Assembly (NCBI GenBank): GCA_034422115.1
Contig: DAOUJW010000005.1
Location: forward strand, 62,001 to 126,000
DNA from: DAOUJW01 sp034422115
GTDB taxonomy: Bacteria > Chloroflexota > Dehalococcoidia > Lucifugimonadales > UBA2985
Length of the DNA: 64,000 bases
Direction of reading: 5' to 3'
The notes beneath the pieces were generated by a model. That model made no database searches. It saw only the letters and a program-made list of their open reading frames with translations, and was not told where the DNA came from. Shown here piece after piece: positions 40,735 to 49,343 of this stretch. Each line of letters begins with the position of its first letter. The stretch's first letter is position 1. A program made the position numbers and the translations under genes.

Positions 40735-40868
40735 TGAAGGATAAAATGCGTCCGGGCTGGGGGGCCTTCTTCTCACGGCGATGGCCTTATGTGCTTGCAT
40801 ACGCTTGGCAGCACTGTGAAGTCCTTCATCATGATTGAGGTGGATAGCTCAAAGTTAGCGGCTCCATT

Positions 40869-40963
40869 CCCGCTCATGGTGAGCCTGTCGAACCATTTGA
40901 GCGGGAATAGTGCGGGCGTATGCGCCCCTCGCTCATTTCCTTCGACAAGCTCAGGATGAGCGG
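40869..40963. repeat. Family A bimodular palindromic repeat
   Basis: CCCGCTCATGGTGAGCCTG...CATTTGAGCGGG (40869-40905) and GCTCATTTCCTTCGACAAGC...GATGAGCGG (about 40930-40963). Confidence 0.8.
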
Positions 40964-40973
40964 AACCTCCACC

Positions 40974-41003
40974 CCTGGATTCCGGCTTCCGCCGGAATGA
41001 CGG
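40974..41003. repeat. Family B hairpin (variant)
   Basis: CCTGGATTCCGGCTTCC-GCCGGAATGACGG. Both arms carry the same C-G change relative to the main family (CCTGC/GCAGG to CCGGC/GCCGG), so the hairpin is conserved by compensation. Confidence 0.7.
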
Positions 41004-41064
41004 CAATATGGAACTGCGAGCAAAGCCATACAAAGTCCAATCAAGTGGGGAAGTACGGCGCGGG

Positions 41065-42114
41065 CTACCGCCGGACGGCCGCCCGCTCCTTCATCACGGA
41101 GTCCACAACGTCCAGCGCGGCGTCTACGTCCTCCTGCCCAATGCCGTAGTGGGTCACGAACCGCACCCGCGAGCCGTGGGGATGGGAGCCTCGCAGGCCG
41201 CGCGCCTCCGCCTCCCGCAGGAAGCCCGGGGCGTCGCCGTCGGCAAGCTCCAGGATGACGATGTTGGTCTGGATTGTAGTCGGATCGATGAGAACGCCCG
41301 GGATGCGGCTCAGCCCCTCAGCCAGCCAGCGGGCGCTGGCGTGGTCTTCCGCCAGTCGCTCCGTCATCTCGTCCAGGGCAACCAGGGCCGCAGCCGCCAG
41401 GACGCCCGCCTGGCGCATACCGCCGCCCAGCAAGTTGCGGTTGCGGCGCGCCCTCTCAATGAAGTCACGAGGGCCGCAGACAATGGAGCCCACGGGACAG
41501 GAGAGGCCCTTGGAGAAGCAGAACATCACAGAGTCCACGGAGCGCACAAGCTCCGCCGGGGGCAGGCCAAGGTGCACGGCGGCATTGAAGATACGCGCCC
41601 CGTCCAGGTGCACGGCGGCGTCCCGGCGGTGGGCCATGTCTGCAATGGCGTCGGTGTACTCAGGAGTCAGCACCCGGCCGCTGCACCGGTTGTGGGTGTT
41701 CTCCAGGCACACCAGGGCCGTGCGCGGGAAGCGGGCCGACGCAGGGCGGATGGCATCCTCAATCGCCTGCGGGTCCATCGTGCCGTCCTCGGCGTTGTGA
41801 AGCTGGCGGTAGGCCACGCCGCCCAGGGTGGAGGCGCCGCCGTACTCGTACAGGTAGATGTGCGACTGGTCTCCGACGATGATCTCGTCTCCCCGCTGGC
41901 AGTGGCTCAGGATGGACGTCAGATTGGCCATGGTGCCGCTGGGGACGAAGACCGCGGCCTCCATGCCCATCATGCGCGCCACCGTTTCTTGCAGACGATT
42001 GACGGTGGGGTCGTCTCCCCAGCCGTCGTCCCCGACCTCTGCGGTTGCCATAGCCTGCCGCATGGCCGGCGTGGGATGGGTCACGGTGTCGCTGCGCAGG
42101 TCTATCTGTCTCAA
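41065..42114 (-). CDS. Low-specificity L-threonine aldolase (GntG-like PLP enzyme)
   Basis: 349 aa fold-type I PLP enzyme cleaving L-threonine/allo-threonine to glycine and acetaldehyde. D-L-R-S-D-T-V-T-H-P-T at the N-terminus, F-V-P-S-G-T-M-A-N near 58, H-L-D-G-A-R near 172, and the PLP lysine in F-S-K-G-L-S-C-P near 202 are all present. The frame opens at ATG 42138, but TTG 42114 is 5 nt behind a perfect AGGAGGTG, so I start there. Stands alone, divergent from the methyltransferase gene. Confidence 0.92.
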   Translation of the reverse strand: MRQIDLRSDTVTHPTPAMRQAMATAEVGDDGWGDDPTVNRLQETVARMMGMEAAVFVPSGTMANLTSILSHCQRGDEIIVGDQSHIYLYEYGGASTLGGVAYRQLHNAEDGTMDPQAIEDAIRPASARFPRTALVCLENTHNRCSGRVLTPEYTDAIADMAHRRDAAVHLDGARIFNAAVHLGLPPAELVRSVDSVMFCFSKGLSCPVGSIVCGPRDFIERARRNRNLLGGGMRQAGVLAAAALVALDEMTERLAEDHASARWLAEGLSRIPGVLIDPTTIQTNIVILELADGDAPGFLREAEARGLRGSHPHGSRVRFVTHYGIGQEDVDAALDVVDSVMKERAAVRR

Positions 42115-42212
42115 GGAAGCACCTCCTAACCCATTCATTCTAACATATGCCCCAAGCGACAGGCGTGCTATAGTATGGTGCAGCCATCGGAGGCGACAAG
42201 GAGCAACTCAGG

Positions 42213-42848
42213 ATGAGCGAGAGGGAGCGAATCGAGTGGGCGGACAGATGGGCGGGAGGCGACTACCAAGGCCGAAGCGCGCCGTCGCCTCTCATCATCG
42301 ACTGGGCTGACCGACTGCCCAGGGGCCGCGCCCTGGACCTGGCCTGCGGCAGCGGTCGAAACGCCCTCTACCTTGCCGAGCGCGGCTTCCAGGTAGACGC
42401 AGTCGATATCGCAGAGCCTGCCCTGAAGCTGGTCCAGAACACCGCCCGGGAACGCGGGCTTTCGGTCAACACCATCCTGGCAGACCTGGACGACCATCCC
42501 CTTCCCGCCGAGACCTACGACTTGATAATCACCAGCTTCTACCTCAACCGCAGCCTGGTACCCAGGATGCAGGACGCCCTCAAGCCCGGAGGCTTTGTGC
42601 TCCACGAGCAGCACTACGCCACCGACCACGACGTGAGCGGCCCCACGGACCCGGACTTCCGCCTGCGCTCCAACGAGCTTCTGCGGCTGTTCCCGGACTT
42701 CCGCGTGCGGTTCTTCTCGGAGGGCCTGGCGTGGGAGTCTGAGCGGGAGGGAGGCCGCCTAATTGCCCTTCAGCAGCTTGTGGCCCAGAAGCCGCCCGCT
42801 GGATTCGAGCCTCCGGCGAGCGGCGGCAGGGAGGCGCGCCTTGGCTGA
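42213..42848 (+). CDS. Class I SAM-dependent methyltransferase
   Basis: 211 aa. SAM motif I is L-D-L-A-C-G-S-G-R-N near residue 42, acidic motif II is V-D-A-V-D-I near 60, and motif IV is Y-D-L-I-I-T-S-F-Y near 107. The compact single-domain form resembles the TehB/UbiE-like group; tellurite or thiopurine methylation is possible, but the substrate cannot be told. The start at 42213 lies after AGGAGCAACTCAGG... with modest spacing. Overlaps the next gene by 8 nt. Confidence 0.85.
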   Translation: MSERERIEWADRWAGGDYQGRSAPSPLIIDWADRLPRGRALDLACGSGRNALYLAERGFQVDAVDIAEPALKLVQNTARERGLSVNTILADLDDHPLPAETYDLIITSFYLNRSLVPRMQDALKPGGFVLHEQHYATDHDVSGPTDPDFRLRSNELLRLFPDFRVRFFSEGLAWESEREGGRLIALQQLVAQKPPAGFEPPASGGREARLG

Positions 42849-43467
42849 CATCTCCATCACAGAGATGCTCGCCGGATTTGGCGTAAGCGACGCGGGTTCG
42901 CAGCAGTCGGCCCTTGAGGCGCTGGTCGCGGCGGGCGTGGTGTCCAGCCGCCCGAACCGCACGCGCATCGCCGCCGACAAGCGGGAGCGGGTTGGCGAGG
43001 TCCTGGCCGAGGCCTTCTTTCAGCACTGCCACAACGGGGACTGCCGCCAGCAGGCCGCCGGCGCCGGCGACCCGCGCGCCCTGCTCCTGGTCGACCAGCC
43101 CTCCTGCCAGGTGTGCGGAGGGTCCACCAACCGGAGCGCCCTGGAGCGGATGGCAAAGTCGTTGAAGAAGGCGGGGGTCAGCCGCGTGCTTGTGGTCGGC
43201 GGCACGGAGGCGCAGGCGCGGGAGATCCGCGACAACTCGCCGAACTCCGTGGAGTGGCGGTTCGTGACCACGCAGACGTCCCGAGACGCCCGGTACTACC
43301 GCAGCGACCGGGACTGGGCAGACGTGATAGTCTTCTGGGCCAGCACTCCCCTCCCCCACAAGGTGTCGCGCCACTTTGAGAGCAAGGGCGACGGGCGAAA
43401 GGTCTCGGTGACGCGCAGGGGCGTCGCCGCGCTTGCAGAAGAGGTCAGGCAGCACCTGGAGCGGTAG
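42841..43467 (+). CDS. DUF2325-like protein with N-terminal helical domain
   Basis: 208 aa. The N-terminal ~75 residues look like a winged-helix or helical domain (S-A-L-E-A-L-V-A-A-G-V-V) with C-H-N-G-D-C at about 62-67. A C-Q-V-C pair follows near 86. The C-terminal half (V-L-V-V-G-G-T-E-A-Q-A-R-E-I, then W-A-D-V-I-V-F-W-A-S-T-P-L-P-H-K-V) resembles DUF2325. Starts at TTG 42841 with GGGAGG upstream, overlapping the methyltransferase stop by 8 nt; the longer upstream frame only shadows that gene. Role unknown. Confidence 0.65.
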   Translation: MADISITEMLAGFGVSDAGSQQSALEALVAAGVVSSRPNRTRIAADKRERVGEVLAEAFFQHCHNGDCRQQAAGAGDPRALLLVDQPSCQVCGGSTNRSALERMAKSLKKAGVSRVLVVGGTEAQAREIRDNSPNSVEWRFVTTQTSRDARYYRSDRDWADVIVFWASTPLPHKVSRHFESKGDGRKVSVTRRGVAALAEEVRQHLER

Positions 43468-43497
43468 GCTACTCCCATCCTTTTTTGCCCGCTCATG

Positions 43498-43585
43498 GTG
43501 AGCCTGTCGAACCATTTGAGCGGGAAGAATTCCAGCGCACATGCCCTGCCCGCTCATTTCCTTCGACAAGCTCAGGATGAGCGGG
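43498..43585. repeat. Family A bimodular palindromic repeat
   Basis: CCCGCTCATGGTGAGCCTG...CATTTGAGCGGG followed by CCCGCTCATTTCCTTCGAC...GATGAGCGGG. The first module is identical to that at 40869-40905 and the second nearly so to the one at 40930. Confidence 0.85.
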
Positions 43586-43613
43586 CAGGGCACGCAGGCG
43601 CCCACATCGCCTG

Positions 43614-43643
43614 TTGGTCAATGTGCCGCAACAGGCGTATAAT
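43614..43643 (+). promoter_or_regulatory. Sigma-70-type promoter for the MFS fusion gene
   Basis: TTGGTC (43614-43619), 18 nt spacer, TATAAT (43638-43643), 31 nt before ATG 43675. Supports the downstream start rather than the long open frame beginning at 43495. Confidence 0.65.
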
Positions 43644-43674
43644 GCAGCCAACAGGCGAAGGGCAGGTATCCCGC

Positions 43675-45363
43675 ATGTCCTTTGAGGGTAACTGGCAGCT
43701 CACCATAACCTCCCCGATGGGGGAGCGTCCGGCGCAGCTCTCCATCACAGAGGCCACCGGCAACCTGGAGGGGTCGCTGACCACTGGCATGGGCACGGCT
43801 CCCGTCTCAGGCCACGCCGATAACGGCTCCGTAGAGTTCAGCGCCACCGTCCAGGGACCCATGGGCGCTATGAAGCTTGACTTCACCGGCGACGTTTCCG
43901 GCGACGAGGTATCCGGAGAGATGCAGTTTGGCCCCATGGGAAGCGGGCCCTGGCGCGGCGCACGCGTCGAAGATGAGAACGGGCAAGAGCCGGCCGCCGT
44001 GGCGTCTGGAGCCGCGCAGGGAGCAGCTGCCCAGGCCGCGGGCGGTCCGGGCAGAGGCGGCATGGGGCCTGGTGGCGCCGCCGGCACAGCAACTATGGGC
44101 CGTCCTCCGGGCCTGGGGCTGCGCTCCTTCACCTCCCTGGGCGCGATAAAGCGCACCTTCGACTCCCTGAGTGTGCCGGCCTACCGCAACCTGTGGATAG
44201 GCTTTCTGCTCCAGATGGGCGGCATGCAGATGATGATGCTGTCCGGCGGGTACTACGTCTACGAGCTGACTGGCAGGGCCTCCCTGTTGGGAGTGGTCAC
44301 GGCCTCGGGCGCGATACCGGCCGTCTCCCTTGCCCTCTTCGGCGGGGTCTTGGCGGACCGCCTGGACAAGAAACGCATCATTCAGACCGGTCAGGTTGTC
44401 ACCCTGATCGCTTCGCTATTTGTGGGTGTGTCCATCACCACGGGCACAATCACGTGGGTGCATCTGCTGGCGGCGGCCTTCGTTCAGGGCAGCGTCATGC
44501 CGCTGATAATGCCCACGCGCCAGGCCATTGTCCCGCAGCTGGTGGGGATGGAGCGGCTGCAGAACGCCGTTGCCCTCAACTCCATGGTGATGGGTCTGAC
44601 CACGATGGTGGCTCCCGCCTTTGCCGGGGGCCTCATCGGCGCCCTAGGGATTGAGCTGGTCTACTACGTCATCGCCGCAATGTTTGTGGTAGCCCTCTTC
44701 TTCACACAGCTCCTGCCCAAACTGAAGAGTACGCCCACAGGCAGACAGGGCTCAATCCTGTCCGACATGAAGGACGGCTTGAAGTACGCCGCTTCAACCC
44801 GGGTGATCTTCCTGCTGCTGTTCCTCTCCTTCTCCACCATAATCCTAGCCATGCCCATACGATTCATACTCCCTGTGTTCGCCGCCGACGTGTACGAGGT
44901 TGGACCGGAGAGGCTGGGCACAATGTTGAGCGCCATTGGCCTGGGGTCCCTGTTCGGGACGCTGGTCATAGCCTTTCTGGGCAAGGTTACCCGGCGCGGC
45001 ATAGCGTTGCTCCTGAGCGGAATTCTATCGGGCAGCTTCCTCGTGGGGTTCTCTGCCCTGTCCTACCTGACTCCCATATTCATAGCCGGCATAGCTTTCC
45101 TGGTGCTGATAGGAGTTGTGCAGGCGGCAAGGATGACCCTGACCAACAGCCTGATGCTGGAGTACGCGGACCCGGAGTATCGGGGCCGGGTGTTGAGCAT
45201 CTTCTCCCTGAACATGGGCCTCATGCCCGCGGGAGTGCTTCCCATAACCTTCCTGGCGGACCGGATAGGCGCGCCCCTCTCCCTTGGCATCATGGCGGTG
45301 TTGCTAATCCTTGTGGCGACGACCATCCTGCTTTCCAGCCCGCGTCTGCGGCGTCTGGAGTAG
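43675..45363 (+). CDS. MFS transporter with N-terminal beta-rich domain
   Basis: 562 aa. Residues 1-95 are a Gly/Met-rich beta module (G-N-W-Q-L-T-I-T-S-P-M-G, G-S-L-T-T-G-M-G, F-T-G-D-V-S-G-D-E-V-S-G). It resembles the small domain found at the end of some secreted amidohydrolases. A Gly/Ala linker follows to about 145. The rest is a 12-TM major facilitator of the MFS_3/enterobactin-exporter-like type (Y-R-N-L-W-I-G-F, then G-G-V-L-A-D-R-L-D-K-K-R between TM2 and TM3). With no signal peptide the N-terminal domain should be cytoplasmic, perhaps a substrate or regulatory module. Start chosen by promoter and GGGCAGG. Confidence 0.85.
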   Translation: MSFEGNWQLTITSPMGERPAQLSITEATGNLEGSLTTGMGTAPVSGHADNGSVEFSATVQGPMGAMKLDFTGDVSGDEVSGEMQFGPMGSGPWRGARVEDENGQEPAAVASGAAQGAAAQAAGGPGRGGMGPGGAAGTATMGRPPGLGLRSFTSLGAIKRTFDSLSVPAYRNLWIGFLLQMGGMQMMMLSGGYYVYELTGRASLLGVVTASGAIPAVSLALFGGVLADRLDKKRIIQTGQVVTLIASLFVGVSITTGTITWVHLLAAAFVQGSVMPLIMPTRQAIVPQLVGMERLQNAVALNSMVMGLTTMVAPAFAGGLIGALGIELVYYVIAAMFVVALFFTQLLPKLKSTPTGRQGSILSDMKDGLKYAASTRVIFLLLFLSFSTIILAMPIRFILPVFAADVYEVGPERLGTMLSAIGLGSLFGTLVIAFLGKVTRRGIALLLSGILSGSFLVGFSALSYLTPIFIAGIAFLVLIGVVQAARMTLTNSLMLEYADPEYRGRVLSIFSLNMGLMPAGVLPITFLADRIGAPLSLGIMAVLLILVATTILLSSPRLRRLE

Positions 45364-45384
45364 CGCCGCAATCGGATATGACGA

Positions 45385-45416
45385 ACGTAGGGGCGGTTCG
45401 CGAACCGCCCCTACGT
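45385..45416. repeat. Perfect 32 bp palindrome (family C)
   Basis: ACGTAGGGGCGGTTCG and its reverse complement, sharing the 28 bp core with 9482-9511. It lies between the convergent MFS fusion and leuS genes, where it could stop transcription both ways. A degenerate copy of the 6084-6117 repeat follows at 45422-45459. Confidence 0.8.
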
Positions 45417-45483
45417 GGTTTCCCCCATCCTAACCTTCCCCCACAAGCGAGGGAAGGGACATTATGTGCAGACTACCCTTCCC

Positions 45484-47979
45484 CTACCCCACCACCACGT
45501 TCACAAGGCGGCCGGGCACGTATATGACCTGCCTGACCTGGACGCCCTCCAGGTAGGGCTGCACGCGGCTGCTCTCCATAGCCAGCTGCCTGGCCTCATC
45601 CTCGGCAATAGAGGCCTCCACCTGGATGCGGTCGCGCACCCTGCCGTTCACCTGCACCACCAGGGTTATCTCCTCGTCACGGGCCAGCTCCTCGTCCCAT
45701 GCCGGCAGCGTCTGGTTGTGGATGCTGTAGGCGTGCCCCGTCCGCTCCCAGAGCTCCTCGGTTACGTGCGGGGCGATGGGCGCCAGCAGGAGCAGCAGCT
45801 TCTCCACGGCGTCCCGCCAGCTTGCGGAGTCCAGCCCGCCGTCGTCCCAGGCGCGGCCCATGTGGTTGGTCAACTCCATCATGGCAGCCAGAGCGGTGTT
45901 GAACTTGAACCGCTCCATATCGTCCTCCACCTTCCTGACGGTCTTGTGTGTCATGCGCACCAGCGACCGCACGGCCTCGTCGTCCATTGCCTGCCCGTCC
46001 AGGGTCGAGGCGTCACGCTGGGCGATGTCCCAGACGCGGTTGAGCCATCGGGCCATGCCGTTGATGCCCGCATCCGACCACTCGCCGCCCTGGTCCCAGG
46101 GGCCCAGGAACATCAGGTAGGTGCGCACCACGTCCGCGCCCTGCTCCTGTACGTAGGGGTCCGGCGTGATGACGTTGCCGCGGGACTTGCTCATCTTCTG
46201 TCGGTCGGCAATTATGGTTCCCTGGTTGAACAGCCGCAGGTATGGCTCGTCGTACTCAACCAGGCCCAGGTCTCGCAGCGCCTTGTTGAAGAAGCGTGAG
46301 TACATCAGGTGCATCACCGCGTGCTCCGCGCCGCCGGTGTACTGGTTCACCGGCAGCCAGCCCCTGGACGCCTCCGGGTCGAAGGGGCCCTGGTCGTACT
46401 TGGGGCTGGCGTAACGCAGGTGATACCAGGAGGAGTCCACGAAGGTGTCCATGGTGTCCGTCTCCCTCTGGGCGGGCGCGCCGCAGCCGGGGCAGTCGAC
46501 GTTCAGGAACTCCTCGTGGTACTTCAGGGGCGACTCTCCGGTGGGTCTGAACTGGGCGTCCTCTGGCAGCAGCACCGGCAGGTCCTCCTCCGGCACCGGC
46601 ACAACGCCACAACCATCGCAGTACAGCATGGGAATGGGCGTGCCCCAGTAGCGCTGGCGGGAGATGAGCCAGTCCCGCAGCCTGTAGGACACCGTGCGGC
46701 TGCCCCAGCCGCTGGCCTCAACGTGGTCGGCAATGCGCTCCTTGCCCTCGACCACAGGCAGGCCGTCAAAGGGGCCGGAGTTCACCTGCGTCCCGTCCTC
46801 AACGTGGGCTTCCGCCAGCTCTCCGCCGTCCCAGCCTGGCGGGGCGATGACGACGCGTATGTCCAAGCCGTACTTCTTGGCGAATTCGAAGTCGCGCTGG
46901 TCGTGGGCCGGAACGCCCATGACGATACCCGTGCCGTATGTGAGCAGCACGTAGTCAGCGACGAAGATGGGCACGCGATCCCCGTTCAGGCGGTTGACGG
47001 CGTAGGAGCCGGTGAAGACGCCCGACTTCTCCCGCTCCGTCGATAGCCGCTCCACTTCCGACTGCCTGCGCGCCTCCTCTATGTAGGCGTCGACCTCCGC
47101 CCGGCGGTCGGCGGTGGTCAGCCTGTCCACCAAGGGGTGCTCCGGCGCAATGACCACGAAGGTGACGCCATAGATGGTGTCTATTCGAGTCGTGAAGGTG
47201 CGGATCTCGGTCTCCTCCAGCCCGTACTCGGAGATGTCAAAGCTGATCTCCACGCCCTCGCTGCGGCCAATCCAGTTGGTCTGCATGGTCTTGATGCGCT
47301 CCGGCCAGTCCAGGAGGCCGGAGAAGTCCAGCAGCTCCTCCGCGTACCTGGTGATGCCGAAGAACCACTGCTCCAGGTCACGGCGGGAGACGGAGGCCTC
47401 GCACCGTTCGCACTTGCCGTCGACCACCTGCTCGTTGGCGAGCACCGTCTGGCAGGAGGGGCACCAGTTGGCCGGGGCGTTGTCGCGATAGGCCAGCCCG
47501 GCCTTGTAGAACTGGAGGAATATCCACTGGTTCCACCTGTAGTACTCAGGCAGGGCGCAGATTATCTCCCGGTCCCAGTCGTAGACGGGGCCCATTGAGC
47601 TGAGCTGCTTGCGCATGTTCTCGATGTTGCCCATAGTCCACTGGTAGGGGTGGATGCCCCGGCGAATGGCGGCGTTCTCCGCCGGCAGCCCGAAAGCGTC
47701 GAACCCCATTGGGTGCAGGACGTTGTAGCCCTGCATACGGCGGAAGCGGGCGTGGGCGTCCGAGGGGGCCATGGCGTACCAGTGGCCTATGTGCAGGTCG
47801 CCTGAGGGATATGGGTACATGGTGAGCTCGTACCACTTGGGGCGGGGGTCGTCGTCCTTGACCTGGTATAGATTGTCCGTGCTCCAGCGTTCCTGCCACT
47901 TGGCGTCAAGCTCCCGGGGGTCGTATCTTCGCTCAGGGGTACGAGGCCTGGCGTCGGACGTGTTTGTTTCTTCTGGCAT
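45484..47979 (-). CDS. leuS: Leucyl-tRNA synthetase
   Basis: 831 aa class Ia synthetase charging tRNA-Leu; two of its substrate tRNAs are in this window. HIGH motif in D-L-H-I-G-H-W near residue 58, zinc/knuckle C-P-S-C...C-E-R-C near 170-188, the CP1 editing domain with T-T-R-I-D-T-I-Y-G-V near 238, and K-M-S-K-S-R-G-N near 602 are all present. Normal bacterial length. The start at 47979 follows GAGGAGACC. It is preceded by a ~230 nt leader from a good minus-strand promoter. Confidence 0.97.
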   Translation of the reverse strand: MPEETNTSDARPRTPERRYDPRELDAKWQERWSTDNLYQVKDDDPRPKWYELTMYPYPSGDLHIGHWYAMAPSDAHARFRRMQGYNVLHPMGFDAFGLPAENAAIRRGIHPYQWTMGNIENMRKQLSSMGPVYDWDREIICALPEYYRWNQWIFLQFYKAGLAYRDNAPANWCPSCQTVLANEQVVDGKCERCEASVSRRDLEQWFFGITRYAEELLDFSGLLDWPERIKTMQTNWIGRSEGVEISFDISEYGLEETEIRTFTTRIDTIYGVTFVVIAPEHPLVDRLTTADRRAEVDAYIEEARRQSEVERLSTEREKSGVFTGSYAVNRLNGDRVPIFVADYVLLTYGTGIVMGVPAHDQRDFEFAKKYGLDIRVVIAPPGWDGGELAEAHVEDGTQVNSGPFDGLPVVEGKERIADHVEASGWGSRTVSYRLRDWLISRQRYWGTPIPMLYCDGCGVVPVPEEDLPVLLPEDAQFRPTGESPLKYHEEFLNVDCPGCGAPAQRETDTMDTFVDSSWYHLRYASPKYDQGPFDPEASRGWLPVNQYTGGAEHAVMHLMYSRFFNKALRDLGLVEYDEPYLRLFNQGTIIADRQKMSKSRGNVITPDPYVQEQGADVVRTYLMFLGPWDQGGEWSDAGINGMARWLNRVWDIAQRDASTLDGQAMDDEAVRSLVRMTHKTVRKVEDDMERFKFNTALAAMMELTNHMGRAWDDGGLDSASWRDAVEKLLLLLAPIAPHVTEELWERTGHAYSIHNQTLPAWDEELARDEEITLVVQVNGRVRDRIQVEASIAEDEARQLAMESSRVQPYLEGVQVRQVIYVPGRLVNVVVG

Positions 47980-48217
47980 TACGGGTCTCCTCTAATCGGT
48001 TGCACGATGTGATGAGCTCTCAAACCCGTGCACTAGGATACCACGAGTTCAGGGATGTGGTGAGCATACGGACGTATCCCGGAGAGAGGGCTGAGGGCGT
48101 AGCGGATGGAAGAGGAAACTAAAGGACAACGCAGTCCGCCCAGCGGAGCAATGCCAGAACCCCGCCTTCCGAGCGAACTACGCTTGATACCTCTGACGAA
48201 GAGATCATGAGGAAAGC

Positions 48218-48246
48218 ATTCTATCAAGTCTGGGGCGTGGTTGCAA
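48218..48246 (-). promoter_or_regulatory. Promoter for leuS with ~230 nt leader
   Basis: On the minus strand TTGCAA (48246-48241), 17 nt, TAGAAT (48223-48218). The transcript would have an untranslated leader of about 230 nt before leuS. I looked for a T-box core (TGGNACCGCG) and did not find one. Confidence 0.55.
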
Positions 48247-48341
48247 TGCCGTGGTTGATGGTAGCCTCCCCGTCTGATATCTGGATTACGCGCCGTAAAC
48301 TAACATATAAGGTCTGACCGAGAACATTCCGTAGAAAAGCT

Positions 48342-48363
48342 AAGGCTGCCTAAAGGCAGCCTT
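48342..48363. terminator. Isolated 9 bp hairpin in the leuS-DUF47 intergenic region
   Basis: AAGGCTGCC-TAAA-GGCAGCCTT, perfect stem, no strong T-run on either side. The 47980-48710 interval otherwise holds the two promoters, this hairpin, a terminator and an 11 nt poly-C tract (48592-48602). Confidence 0.45.
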
Positions 48364-48495
48364 GCGCCCTGCTGCCGAAGCACACAGGGGGTGTATTTGC
48401 ACGTTACCCTACCCTGTTATGGCTGTCAAGCTCATATAAGCGCAAATGTGTCGTCGGTTAGAAGCCCTGGAGGGAAGCCGAGCCCGCCAAGCTCC

Positions 48496-48524
48496 TTGAC
48501 AACCCGCCTGGTCTAAGCTATCGT
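48496..48524 (+). promoter_or_regulatory. Sigma-70-type promoter upstream of DUF47-PiT genes
   Basis: TTGACA (48496-48501), 17 nt spacer, TATCGT (48519-48524). Transcription would start near 48531. Confidence 0.6.
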
Positions 48525-48530
48525 CATTCG

Positions 48531-48679
48531 CGCAACCCAGACTTGGGAAGATGTGTGCGCTTACCTATGTTCAACAATCCAGGAACCACCTCCCCCCCCC
48601 CCACATCCTTCAAGCGTGGGCATAGTCCCACAAGCGGGGCTATCGATTAGGAATCCTCTCATAGTGAGAGGGTTTTTTT
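48531..48679 (+). ncRNA. Candidate small RNA or attenuated leader ending in a terminator
   Basis: A ~150 nt transcript is predicted between the TTGACA promoter and the intrinsic terminator at 48655-48679, with no open frame of its own. Since the terminator precedes the DUF47 ATG by only 32 nt, it is either a free-standing small RNA or a leader whose termination controls phosphate-uptake genes. I match no known riboswitch class. Confidence 0.35.
48655..48679 (+). terminator. Intrinsic terminator ahead of DUF47 gene
   Basis: CCTCTCA-TAG-TGAGAGG then G and seven T. The clearest rho-independent terminator in the window. Confidence 0.85.
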
Positions 48680-48710
48680 GTGGCCGAAACACAGAGCGTC
48701 GGAGGATGCC

Positions 48711-49343
48711 ATGAAGATATCCTTATTGCCCAGAGAAGAGAAGTTCTTCACCCTCTTCCAGCAGAGCGCGGCCAACCTCAAGGCAACCGGAGAGAAGCTG
48801 CTGGACCTCATGGAGAACTACGAGAACGTCCCGGACAAGGTGGCCGAGATCAAGCGCCTGGAGGAGGTGGGAGACAACGTCATCCATGAGATAATGACCA
48901 GCCTCCACAGGACCTTCGTCACTCCCCTGGACAGGGAGGACATTGCCGCTCTGGGAGAACGCCTGGACGACATTGTGGACTACATGGAGGAGGCCGCCCG
49001 CCTGATGGTGGAGTACCGCATTCAGGAGTCCACGGAAAACGCCAAGGAGCTTGCCCGAATCCTGCTGCGCTGCTCGGAGACCCTGGAGCAGGCCATAGGG
49101 CTGCTGCATCTGCGAGGGGCGAAGCTCCGGGACATCCTCCCCCTTGCATCAGAGATCAACCTCCTTGAGAACCAGGCGGACCAGGTGGTGAGCCGTGCGA
49201 TGGCTGAGCTGTTCAACGACGACAACGTCTCCCCCATCTACGTCATCAAGTGGAAGGAGATCTACGACCTGCTGGAGGGCGCTACCGACCACTGCGAGAC
49301 GGCGGCCAATATGCTGGAGGGAATAGTCCTGAAGCATGCCTGA
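48711..49343 (+). CDS. DUF47/PhoU-like phosphate transport accessory protein
   Basis: 210 aa, all-helical. F-F-T-L-F-Q-Q-S-A-A-N near residue 13, I-K-R-L-E-E-V-G-D-N-V-I-H-E-I near 48, the metal-binding-like L-D-R-E-D-I-A-A-L-G-E-R-L-D-D-I-V-D near 73 and a second E-x3-D helix pattern near 160 fit the DUF47 (Pit-accessory) family. These regulate or assist low-affinity phosphate permeases. ATG 48711 follows GGAGG. It overlaps the pit gene by 8 nt, the usual pairing. Confidence 0.92.
   Translation: MKISLLPREEKFFTLFQQSAANLKATGEKLLDLMENYENVPDKVAEIKRLEEVGDNVIHEIMTSLHRTFVTPLDREDIAALGERLDDIVDYMEEAARLMVEYRIQESTENAKELARILLRCSETLEQAIGLLHLRGAKLRDILPLASEINLLENQADQVVSRAMAELFNDDNVSPIYVIKWKEIYDLLEGATDHCETAANMLEGIVLKHA

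Noticed and set aside
43495..43674. N-terminal 60-residue extension of the MFS fusion
   Set aside because: Encoded by a family A repeat; a promoter and ribosome site lie downstream of it.
47980..48210. T-box riboswitch upstream of leuS
   Set aside because: The leader is long enough but the conserved T-box core sequence is absent by eye.
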